DNA from: UBA7957 sp965222695
Lineage (GTDB): Bacteria; Pseudomonadota; Gammaproteobacteria; Granulosicoccales; Granulosicoccaceae
Reading direction: 5' to 3'
Assembly: GCA_965222695.1 (NCBI GenBank)
Contig: OZ244967.1
Coordinates: 1,178,001-1,242,000 of the forward strand
DNA length: 64,000 nucleotides
Made by a program: the position numbers and the translations under genes. The notes beneath the pieces were generated by a model that was not told the origin of the DNA, ran no database searches, and worked only from the letters and a program-made list of their open reading frames with translations. Shown here piece after piece: positions 1 through 7,123 of the stretch. Position 1 is the stretch's first letter, and each line of letters opens with the position of its first letter.

Positions 1-2
1 AG

Positions 3-371
3 CTTGAAGAGCTGCTCGCACGGGTACAGGCATTGCTTCGCAGAGCCGGCGGTTACGCTGACAGTAAATTAAAACAAGGTCCACTGGAACTCGATATCGA
101 CACGCAGGAAATCTGGGTTGATGGAAGAGCGGTTAATCTGACTGCTTTTGAATTTAATCTGATTCAATACTTTATGCTGCATCCGACCAAAGTAGCGTCT
201 AAAGCCATATTAGCGGACTATCTCTACGGCGATGAAAGTGAAAGAGACAGCAATGTCATCGAAGTGCTGGTCGCCCGGCTACGGCAGAAGCTGGATCCGG
301 ATAACCGATTGAAACCGATTGAGACCTTGAGAGGGCGTGGCTACCGACTTGCAATAAAAAATCAGTCATGA
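3..371 (+). CDS. Response regulator, OmpR/PhoP family (C-terminal part)
   Basis: The frame is open to the left edge, so the phospho-acceptor half of the receiver domain lies outside the window. About 122 residues are visible. They begin with the last receiver helix (ELLARVQALLRR, typical of PhoP/QseB/PmrA regulators), followed by a winged-helix DNA-binding domain that ends in the family signature RGRGYRL. The TTG at 33 is internal and not a start. The stop overlaps the ATG of the kinase gene downstream, so the two are translationally coupled. It is a DNA-binding transcription factor; the phased repeats upstream of mipA (2420-2459) are a plausible target. Whether it is PhoP, QseB or ParR proper cannot be told from this fragment. 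Confidence 0.9.
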   Translation, partial: LEELLARVQALLRRAGGYADSKLKQGPLELDIDTQEIWVDGRAVNLTAFEFNLIQYFMLHPTKVASKAILADYLYGDESERDSNVIEVLVARLRQKLDPDNRLKPIETLRGRGYRLAIKNQS

Positions 372-1705
372 AGCCAGTGTCGCTAAGCAGACGCTTTTTT
401 ACCAGTACGGCAATAGTCGTTGCTGTGGTGATGACTGTCAGCTTGCTGATAATCGATTATAGGTACGTGCAGGAGTTGGAAAAATCCGAACAGGAACGGC
501 TCCGTTTGCATATCTATACACTGCTGTCGGTTGCACAGTTGGATAAAGGGGAAATACATTTGCCTTCGATTCTTTACAATCAGCGCTTTAACAGTATCGG
601 TTCGGGTCTTTGGGCAGCTGTGCTTGATGAAAATCGCGGAGCCCGGTGGCATTCACTGTCAATAGATAAACCTGCCACGGAAGTGATGTTGGCGGATAAG
701 ACTGGCCAGTGGGTGTTCGGTAAACATCAATCAGAAGACGGTGAGTATTTGACTGCAGCTTATTATATTGCCTGGGAAGATACAAACCGATATACCTTTC
801 ATTTTGTGGTTGGGGAAGACAGTTCAGTCATTGATAAAGAAATACGTCGTTTTCGATTGTTGTTGTTAAGCGGATTCTTTCTGATCACGATTACCATGCT
901 TCTTGGCCAGTACATTGTATTAAAGCTGGCGTTTCGGCCTATCACGCTTCTGGAGAAGGAAATTGCTGCCATGGAAGAAGGTGTGAGCAGCAAACTATCG
1001 CCGGATTATCCGAAGGAGCTCAGTGGGGTCACACAAAACTTAAACGCCTTGGTTGAAAAGGAATATCAGATGCGTGAGCGATACAGAGCTGCGATGGCGG
1101 ATCTGGCCCACAGTTTAAAAACGCCCCTTGCGATTATCACGAACGAATTGAACGCTTATCCGCAGAACAATACAATGCAGAATGCCTTAAACCGCATCGA
1201 CAGCAGTATCGAATATCAGCTTCGGCGCGCGGTAGTTTCAGGACATACGGTTCTGAGTAAAGGCACTCAGTTAAATCAAGTATTAACTCTGGTAAAGGAA
1301 GCCATGGAAAATATCTACCGGGAGCGTTCGGTCAGGCTGGCTATAAACGTCAGTGACTCACTGCTTTTTTACGGAGATGAAAATGATTTGATGGAGATAT
1401 TCGGCAATCTTCTGGATAACGCCTTCAAGTATGCACATCGCAGGATTGTTGTAAGTGCAGAGCAAATTGAATCCGGTTTGGCCATTACTGTGGAAGATGA
1501 TGGCCCGGGCTTTAGTGAGGAAGACGGGTGGCGCATATTCAGCAGGGGAGAGCGCCTGGACCGGCAGGCACTGGGACAGGGAATCGGTCTTGCTGTGGTG
1601 TATGATATAGTCAAATATTACAAGGGTGAAATTGAAGCCTCCCAATCAGTCTTGGGGGGGGCAAGGTTTCATATCGTATTTCCTAATCGGGGATCTAATA
1701 CATGA
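368..1705 (+). CDS. Sensor histidine kinase, PhoQ-like
   Basis: This is an inner-membrane kinase of 445 residues. A membrane segment near residues 12-32 is followed by a periplasmic sensor of about 130 residues and a second membrane segment near 162-185, then a HAMP-like linker. The phospho-acceptor motif is LAHSLKTPLA with His248. The ATPase domain has the N-box (GNLLDNAFKYA) and a G-box (DDGPGF). The H-box SLKTPL variant and overall layout are those of PhoQ-class kinases, which respond to divalent cations, pH or cationic peptides. The start overlaps the regulator stop (ATGA), and its stop overlaps the next lipoprotein start. The signal sensed here is unknown. Confidence 0.9.
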   Translation: MKPVSLSRRFFTSTAIVVAVVMTVSLLIIDYRYVQELEKSEQERLRLHIYTLLSVAQLDKGEIHLPSILYNQRFNSIGSGLWAAVLDENRGARWHSLSIDKPATEVMLADKTGQWVFGKHQSEDGEYLTAAYYIAWEDTNRYTFHFVVGEDSSVIDKEIRRFRLLLLSGFFLITITMLLGQYIVLKLAFRPITLLEKEIAAMEEGVSSKLSPDYPKELSGVTQNLNALVEKEYQMRERYRAAMADLAHSLKTPLAIITNELNAYPQNNTMQNALNRIDSSIEYQLRRAVVSGHTVLSKGTQLNQVLTLVKEAMENIYRERSVRLAINVSDSLLFYGDENDLMEIFGNLLDNAFKYAHRRIVVSAEQIESGLAITVEDDGPGFSEEDGWRIFSRGERLDRQALGQGIGLAVVYDIVKYYKGEIEASQSVLGGARFHIVFPNRGSNT

Positions 1706-1995
1706 AAAAACTCACCGTGATATTTTTGGTAATTGCGCTCAACGCCTGTTCCGCGGTGACGGTGCGCACTGATAACTCGCCGGAGACCAGCGAGCCGCCC
1801 AGCTTCCAACAGCGTTATACCTATTGGTGGTGGGGGTTGAAGGGTGAACACTCGGTCAATGTGCGAGAGATTTGTGTCGGCCGACGCGTTGAGCAAATGC
1901 AGGCCATATACTCGGTGGGAGATTCTTTGCTGGCGCTGTTTACTCTGGGAATATACTCTCCGCGTACAGCGCGTATCTGGTGTAAGGAGGCTTAA
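1702..1995 (+). CDS. Bor-like outer-membrane lipoprotein
   Basis: A 97-residue lipoprotein with a short signal peptide and the lipobox LNAC (lipidated Cys16). The C-terminal half matches the lambda Bor/Iss family pattern as I recall it: an ICVGRR segment followed by a FTLGIYSPRTARIWC motif. Bor proteins are small envelope lipoproteins linked to serum survival; phage Bor is known to be PhoP-regulated in enteric bacteria. The ATG overlaps the kinase stop, so it is probably co-transcribed with the two-component system. No phage genes are nearby, so this looks like a chromosomal family member. Confidence 0.75.
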   Translation: MKKLTVIFLVIALNACSAVTVRTDNSPETSEPPSFQQRYTYWWWGLKGEHSVNVREICVGRRVEQMQAIYSVGDSLLALFTLGIYSPRTARIWCKEA

Positions 1996-2000
1996 TTGTT

Positions 2001-2306
2001 ATGAAAAAGTTACTGATATTGGCACTGTTGACTTTATCCGCGTGTAGCACTTTTCATTTCGAAAACGGACCGGTACTGGAAGACGAAGAGACCGTTATAA
2101 GGGAGAAATGGCATCATCTGGCTATAAACGGTTTGATCGAAATCAGCCCTCCTTTGGATATTAAATACAATTGCGATACCCGGCAGTGGGACAGGGTAAC
2201 AGTCGAACGAAGCTTTTTGAACGGATTGGCGACGGCAAGTTCTCAATACTTTTCTATCTATTCTCCCTGGACCATTGTCTATGCGTGTCGCGAGTCGATC
2301 GACTAG
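2001..2306 (+). CDS. Second Bor-like lipoprotein
   Basis: A 101-residue lipoprotein with lipobox LSAC (lipidated Cys15), preceded by a good Shine-Dalgarno sequence (AAGGAGG, about 1984-1990). It is a divergent paralogue of the gene just upstream. It keeps the same spacing of a central Cys (KYNCDTR) and the terminal motif SIYSPWTIVYAC, corresponding to GIYSPRTARIWC in its neighbour. It lies five bases after that gene and probably ends the regulator-kinase operon. Function is unknown beyond envelope lipoprotein. A short hairpin (CACGG/CCGTG, 2353-2367) lies downstream. Confidence 0.65.
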   Translation: MKKLLILALLTLSACSTFHFENGPVLEDEETVIREKWHHLAINGLIEISPPLDIKYNCDTRQWDRVTVERSFLNGLATASSQYFSIYSPWTIVYACRESID

Positions 2307-2419
2307 GGACCAATATCCATGATTGACCGTACTCTGCTGCGGTTGCATTTTCCACGGGCAAGCCGTGAGATGCAAATGGGACGTTCAAAAACGCCAGATT
2401 CATGATTAAATCCGTATAA

Positions 2420-2483
2420 AAGCTTTATTGCAAGCTTCAGTTAAGCTTTCTGCAAGTTAGAATTCAGCGAGCAAACGTAAAAT
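2420..2483 (+). promoter_or_regulatory. Helically phased AAGCTT repeats and promoter of mipA
   Basis: AAGCTT occurs at 2420-2425, 2432-2437 and 2443-2448, followed by AAGTTA at 2454-2459, with start-to-start spacing of 12, 11 and 11 bp. One helical turn between direct half-sites is typical of OmpR/PhoP-family regulator boxes. The last half-site sits where a -35 element would be, 18 bp before a possible -10 (TAAAAT, 2478-2483). That placement suits activation by the adjacent two-component system. The assignment is inference from spacing and context. Confidence 0.55.
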
Positions 2484-2552
2484 TATCCTCGTCCGGTGTC
2501 ATCAACCGGCAATGTTGATTTTCAAGAAACTCAATCAGACGAGGAGTCAGAC

Positions 2553-3359
2553 ATGTTTAAAATTCAAGTTCAAACGCTTTCCGTAGCAGCCGCCCTACTG
2601 GTCTTGGTGGGCCCGTTTACAGCGCATGCTGAAAGCATAAGAGTCAGCGATGCCTTCAGGCCCGGTGACAGTGACAGTAAATGGGTAGTGGGCATAGCGG
2701 CGGGGACAGTGGAAAATCCATATATTAACGAAGACTCGAAAGATACTTTTGCCGTTCCCAATATTGAATATCGTGGAGAGAAATTCTTCGTGAAAGACGA
2801 TGAAATCGGCTACAACCTAGTTCGGAAAAATGGTTTCGGGGCCGGATTAGTCGTTTCGGGTAAGGGTACTTATCTAAGCTTTGATGATGAATACGAAGAC
2901 AATGAACAACTGACCGGTATTGAGGAACGCGATATGACGGCGGATGCGGGAATATACTTGCTTCATACGACCGAACTGGGTCAATTCAGGGTAAGACTGT
3001 TGGATGAGATCACGGGCGAACACTCGGGAAATTCGGCCGATGCGAGTTATACCTTTGATCTCAACTGGCATCAATGGAATATCAATCCCACACTGGGATT
3101 AGCCTGGGAAAGCGATGCAACCGTTGATCATTTTTATGGCGTCAGTGAGCAGGAAGCAAACCGGAACCGCGCTGCCTACAAAGGCGAAAGTGCAACCACG
3201 TGGTATACCGGTATTCGGGGACGCTATACCCTGACTAAGCACTGGGATGTCAATCTGAGTGCCTACTATGTGCGGATGGGGTCAGGTATTACTGACAGCA
3301 GTCTTATCGAAGAAGACCAGCTTTACGCAACATCTGTCGGTGTGAACTACAACTTTTGA
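2553..3359 (+). CDS. mipA: MipA/OmpV family outer-membrane protein
   Basis: A 268-residue beta-barrel protein. The ATG at 2553 was chosen because it follows GAGGAG (2541-2546) and opens a clear signal peptide (cleavage after TAHA near residue 25); the longer in-frame start lacks both. The mature part has alternating amphipathic strands and ends in NYNF, a terminal Phe typical of barrels. Features of the MipA/OmpV family include the early PYINEDSKDTFAVPNIEYRGEKF region and a late WYTGIRGRYTL strand. In Pseudomonas, MipA is tied to polymyxin sensing through ParRS; here it lies near a PhoPQ-like system behind phased regulator boxes. Confidence 0.85.
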   Translation: MFKIQVQTLSVAAALLVLVGPFTAHAESIRVSDAFRPGDSDSKWVVGIAAGTVENPYINEDSKDTFAVPNIEYRGEKFFVKDDEIGYNLVRKNGFGAGLVVSGKGTYLSFDDEYEDNEQLTGIEERDMTADAGIYLLHTTELGQFRVRLLDEITGEHSGNSADASYTFDLNWHQWNINPTLGLAWESDATVDHFYGVSEQEANRNRAAYKGESATTWYTGIRGRYTLTKHWDVNLSAYYVRMGSGITDSSLIEEDQLYATSVGVNYNF

Positions 3360-3386
3360 CCGGATCGTAGCCGAAATCTAATCCGA

Positions 3387-3450
3387 TATTCCCCGATCAG
3401 CCCCGTCGCCTGAAGCCGTCATAGGCGGTGGCAGCGCTACTCGGGGAATA
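3387..3450. terminator. Nested inverted repeat after mipA
   Basis: A perfect 10-bp outer stem (TATTCCCCGA 3387-3396 with TCGGGGAATA 3441-3450) encloses an inner stem (CGCCT 3407-3411 with AGGCG 3423-3427). There is no strong T-run, so it may be a transcript end, an mRNA stabiliser or a small repeat element. It lies between mipA and the next lipoprotein gene. Confidence 0.4.
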
Positions 3451-3489
3451 CCGAAAAATCTCAATGTTTATCTAAATGCGAGTGTAGAA

Positions 3490-4509
3490 ATGAAACTTTC
3501 CCTGCCAAGTCTTCTATTGGCCCTTTTTGTGTTTGCGGGTTGCAGCGATTCCGATAGTAATAAAAGTATGGACACTGCCTTGCCACAAGACGAGGTCCAT
3601 ACGATTCAACCTGAGGATATTCCGGCTTACCTTGATAGGTTTAATTCTCAGCGATCGCAGATTGTGTTTGAATTGGACGGTCAGGCACATAAATTGACGT
3701 TTATAGAACCTGATGAAGATCTGAAGGCACTGTTTACAAGCTACCCGGGCGGGCTTTTACAAATCGGATTTGACGTGGCGAGAGAAGAGCCTCTTCCAAA
3801 CTTGACTGTCTACGAAGGAGACATTGAATTGCTCGGCTCCGATGCTTTTTTCGAAAACCTGAGCCGGATTCTTGTCGGTAAAAATATTACGGTCGATGAG
3901 GATCAGGCGGAAAATCTCGCGTATGCGGGACGCCTGCATGATCAATCCAATCAAGAAGAGTTCGATGTACGGGTAGTGGTGAATGAATCGCTGATAACCG
4001 GCGGCACCAGTACGCTTGAAGCGGATGGTAACATGGCCAGACTAAGCGGTGATCTCGGTACATCCACCTATTTACAAATGCAGGAACTGCTGGATATTCA
4101 GCCGCAGATAAACACATTAATTTTGGAGGACATCAGCGGTTCGGTGAATGACGCTATCAATATGCACACCGGCAGACTGATCCGTGACGCAGGGCTGAAC
4201 ACACACGTTGAGGATGAGGGAGACGTAAATTCGGGCGGAGTCGACCTCTTTGCTGCAGGGGTGGAACGAACGGTGGAGGAAGGCGCTATTCTTGGAGTTC
4301 ATTCATGGTGTTGTGAGGATAATGTGACGGCTGACAAATTACCCCGGGAACATCCCGCCCACCGCGCACAACTCACGTATTTTCGTGAGATGTTGGGTAA
4401 GGCGGGAGAGGATTTTTATTTTTTCACCCTGAATGCCGCACCGTTTAAAGGTATTCATCACATGACGCGGGAGGAAATGATTCGGTACAAACTGATAACC
4501 GACTGTTGA
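3490..4509 (+). CDS. Periplasmic lipoprotein with ClpP/crotonase-like fold
   Basis: A 339-residue lipoprotein (lipobox FAGC, Cys18). The C-terminal 150 residues resemble predicted periplasmic ClpP-fold proteins (COG3904 type). A strand TLILEDISGSVNDAINMH corresponds to the family's SPGG-type loop and helix, then GRLIRDAGLNTHV, then a small-residue SGGVDLFAAG turn, then GAILGVHSW with a conserved His. In true members a Ser in the third element and the His would be catalytic; here the surroundings are changed, so peptidase activity is doubtful. The N-terminal half (about 20-180) was not recognised. It is single, with repeats beyond its 3' end. Confidence 0.5.
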   Translation: MKLSLPSLLLALFVFAGCSDSDSNKSMDTALPQDEVHTIQPEDIPAYLDRFNSQRSQIVFELDGQAHKLTFIEPDEDLKALFTSYPGGLLQIGFDVAREEPLPNLTVYEGDIELLGSDAFFENLSRILVGKNITVDEDQAENLAYAGRLHDQSNQEEFDVRVVVNESLITGGTSTLEADGNMARLSGDLGTSTYLQMQELLDIQPQINTLILEDISGSVNDAINMHTGRLIRDAGLNTHVEDEGDVNSGGVDLFAAGVERTVEEGAILGVHSWCCEDNVTADKLPREHPAHRAQLTYFREMLGKAGEDFYFFTLNAAPFKGIHHMTREEMIRYKLITDC

Positions 4510-4694
4510 TAAGCGCCTACGGCGGTAGTGTCAGATAGTTTGTGTGTGAGTCAGTTTGGTTAATCGTTAATAGTAAACCTGTCTTCAAACTGAATTGCAA
4601 ATTGTGATTTTGCTTGCGCCCATGCGACGGGCGGATTTCTCCATTTTGCCGATAGTTTTCTTAGCGCCAGCCAGATGAGTTTGCGCCTACGGCT

Positions 4695-4933
4695 GGGACA
4701 GGCACTATACTTTAGGGTATTACTCGGACAGGCACTTACTTACTCTTTGGGACAGGCACGGTACATTTACTCTTCGCAATTCGACAAATGGGTGCCTGTC
4801 CCAATCACTTACTACTTGCGATATGAATGCCTGTCCCGGTCGTTTGCCCTTACTACTTGCGATATGAGTGCCTGTCCCAATCATTTTGAATCAACTAAGG
4901 TAACATCGAATATTGGACATATTGATGCCTGTC
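4695..4933. repeat. Cluster of GGGACAGGCA repeats in both orientations
   Basis: Three copies face one way (4695-4704, 4725-4734, 4749-4758) and three perfect TGCCTGTCCC copies face the other (4793-4802, 4828-4837, 4869-4878), with a partial copy at 4926-4933. The last two perfect copies share a 41-bp unit that includes ACTACTTGCGATATGA. The reading frame across this stretch is a by-product of the repeats. The rest of the 4510-4991 gap shows no gene. Confidence 0.8.
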
Positions 4934-4991
4934 AATATTGATGTTAATCCATTGTGCTAGTGTACGATCGTTTCACTGTTTGGAGACTCTC

Positions 4992-6194
4992 GTGGTGCTA
5001 GCGACACAAACCTTGCCTGTTAAAAAAGATCTTATTGTTATTGGTGCCGGCCCCGCCGGTCTCAGCCTGGCCTCTTGTCTCGCCCATGGCGGCTTTCAGG
5101 TGGCTGTGGTGGACAGGCAAGAGGAGCAGGATGTGGCTGAGCCGCGTATGGATGGTCGGGATATCGCTTTGACTCATTTCTCCAAATCCATTCTCGATAG
5201 ATTGGGTGTATGGCGACTTTTTGATCCGGAGTGTGTGTACCCGCTGAAGGAGGCGACGGTGACGAGTGGTCAGTCTCCCTTTGCCTTGCATTTCGAACGT
5301 CAAGGGGATAGCGAAGCGCCGTTGGGGTACTTGGTGGCTAATCATCACATTCGGCAAGCGCTCTACGAAAAAGTGGCGATCAGCCCCAATATTGAGTGCA
5401 TATTCAGTCAGGAGGTGACAGCGGTAAACACGGGCGAAAGAGGCGGTGAGGTTGTTCTGGATAGCGGTACCCAGTTGCGAGCACCACTGGTGGTATCGGC
5501 AGACAGCCGATTTTCCGCGACCCGGCGAATGATGGGCATAGGGGCGACGATGAAGGATTTCGGCAGGGTGATGGTGGTCTGCAATATGAAGCATGACTTC
5601 AGCCATCGTCATACCGCTCAGGAATCGTTCTACTATGGCCGTACTTGCGCTGTTTTACCTCTGGGAGAAGGTTTCTCTTCGGTAGTGATTACGGTTCCGG
5701 CGGCTCGCTCCAATACCTTATGCGAACTCGATCAGGTAAGTTTTTCCCGCGAAGTCGAAAAAATGCTAAACCACAAGCTAGGTGCTATGGAACTGATCAG
5801 CGAGAGATTCTCTTATCCGCTGGTAGGTGTGCTGGCGGACAAATTTATTGCACAAAGATACGCTTTGATCGGAGATGCCGCGGTAGGCATGCATCCGGTC
5901 ACTGCCCACGGCTACAATTTGGGACTGAGATCCGCGCATACCTTGGCTGTGTTATTACTTGATGCGCACAGATCGGGCAAGGATCCGGGTTCTCGATGGC
6001 TGCTTGAAAAATACCAGTTGCGCCACCGGCTGGTTGCGGTACCTTTGTACCATTCGACCAATCAGATTGTTCGCTTGTTCACCAATGATATGCCGGCAGC
6101 CAAGCTTGCGCGATCCGCAGTTTTACGCATCGCTGACCGATTGCCGCCATTTAAGAGATTTGTCGAGCACCAGTTAACGCATGTACCTTACTAA
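4992..6194 (+). CDS. ubiM: FAD-dependent ubiquinone-biosynthesis hydroxylase, UbiM-like
   Basis: A flavin monooxygenase of the UbiH/UbiF/UbiM family, about 400 residues from GTG 4992, which follows GGAGA (4982-4986). A longer ATG-started frame from 4938 would add residues with no family similarity. Motifs are the N-terminal dinucleotide fold (VIGAGPAGLSLA), the RxDGRDIALTHFS segment, and the second FAD motif GDAAVGMHPVTAHGYNLGL. That last form is the one I associate with UbiM rather than UbiH/UbiF. Such enzymes hydroxylate the ubiquinone ring using O2. It stands alone, convergent with the korB-like gene. Substrate position is not provable from sequence. Confidence 0.75.
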   Translation: MVLATQTLPVKKDLIVIGAGPAGLSLASCLAHGGFQVAVVDRQEEQDVAEPRMDGRDIALTHFSKSILDRLGVWRLFDPECVYPLKEATVTSGQSPFALHFERQGDSEAPLGYLVANHHIRQALYEKVAISPNIECIFSQEVTAVNTGERGGEVVLDSGTQLRAPLVVSADSRFSATRRMMGIGATMKDFGRVMVVCNMKHDFSHRHTAQESFYYGRTCAVLPLGEGFSSVVITVPAARSNTLCELDQVSFSREVEKMLNHKLGAMELISERFSYPLVGVLADKFIAQRYALIGDAAVGMHPVTAHGYNLGLRSAHTLAVLLLDAHRSGKDPGSRWLLEKYQLRHRLVAVPLYHSTNQIVRLFTNDMPAAKLARSAVLRIADRLPPFKRFVEHQLTHVPY

Positions 6195-6209
6195 GAAGAA
6201 CTGTGGTTG

Positions 6210-7082
6210 TTAATTCCCCTTAGCTGATTGAGCTCTGCGAGTAGTTTCATCCAGATTTTCCGTCAGGGTAGGTCGTTCATTGACAAAATAGACACCCAAG
6301 GCAGGTTTACGAATATCGGATGCCTGTTTAATGGCAGCATGCAGATCACCGCTATCGTGGTCTTCAGGCAGATCGCGCACCGAGATATCGAAATTTTTAT
6401 AGGTGCGGTCGGTTTTGTCGAATGTTACGCAGGGAGAGAGTATATGCAGGTAGGAGAAACCTTTATGGGAGATAGCCTCGGCGATCATTTCCGCCAAATG
6501 ATGCGGTTTACCGGCGTAAGCCTGACCTACCCAGCCGGCACCGTAGGAAAGCAGCATCATCAAAGGGTTCAGAGGTTCGTCCAGATTGCCCTGGGGCGAA
6601 GTGCTTGTGTGGAAATCGATCGCTGAAGTGGGAGAGACCTGACCTTTGGTCAAACCATAAATACCATTGTCGAACAATAAATAGGTAATATCTACGTTTC
6701 TTCGTGCCGCGTGCGGAATATGGCCACCACCTATGGCGAAACCATCACCGTCTCCACCGACAGCAATGACGGTAAGTTCATCGTTGGCCAGCCGAATACC
6801 GGTTGCAACCGGCAATACCCGCCCGTGCAGTGTATGAAACCCGTACGCGTCCATAAAGAAAGGAAAGCGCGAAGCACAGCCAATTCCGGAGACGATTACA
6901 GTATTGTGTTTTTCTATGCCCAGACGGTTCAATGCATTAGTCAGGCCTTCGGTCATGCTGTAGTAACCGCAGCCCGGGCACCAGGTCGGCAAGGATTTTG
7001 AGCGATAATCAAGGCGGCCGCTTTCACCGATTTCTTCGAGCTTTTCTTCGAGGTAGACAGGTTGGTAAAGGTTAGTGTTCAT
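6210..7082 (-). CDS. korB: 2-oxoacid:ferredoxin oxidoreductase, beta (TPP-binding) subunit
   Basis: A 290-residue TPP-binding subunit. The N-terminal WCPGCGYYSMTEG motif gives cluster/TPP-proximal cysteines. It is followed by GIGCASRFPFF, the HGRVLPVATGIRLAN segment, and the TPP/Mg motif GGDGDGFAIGGGH with the family's NGIYGLTKGQVSPTS. These are typical of the short beta subunits of 2-oxoglutarate and related 2-oxoacid:ferredoxin oxidoreductases. It is the last gene of a four-gene minus-strand operon, 41 bp after the alpha subunit. Substrate (2-oxoglutarate rather than pyruvate or a branched-chain acid) is inferred from family resemblance only. Confidence 0.85.
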   Translation of the reverse strand: MNTNLYQPVYLEEKLEEIGESGRLDYRSKSLPTWCPGCGYYSMTEGLTNALNRLGIEKHNTVIVSGIGCASRFPFFMDAYGFHTLHGRVLPVATGIRLANDELTVIAVGGDGDGFAIGGGHIPHAARRNVDITYLLFDNGIYGLTKGQVSPTSAIDFHTSTSPQGNLDEPLNPLMMLLSYGAGWVGQAYAGKPHHLAEMIAEAISHKGFSYLHILSPCVTFDKTDRTYKNFDISVRDLPEDHDSGDLHAAIKQASDIRKPALGVYFVNERPTLTENLDETTRRAQSAKGN

Positions 7083-7123
7083 GTTTCGATTTCAACCCTA
7101 TTTCTCAGCAAATGTCTTCGGAA

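Noticed and set aside
4675..4941. An 88-codon frame before ubiM
   Set aside because: It is made of the GGGACAGGCA repeats read through; the peptide repeats follow the DNA repeats and no family is visible.
4998..5612. A 204-codon frame antisense to ubiM, and similar long antisense frames (54171-55004, 57919-58977)
   Set aside because: They lie wholly within well-supported genes on the other strand and show no domain, signal or SD. They follow from codon bias.
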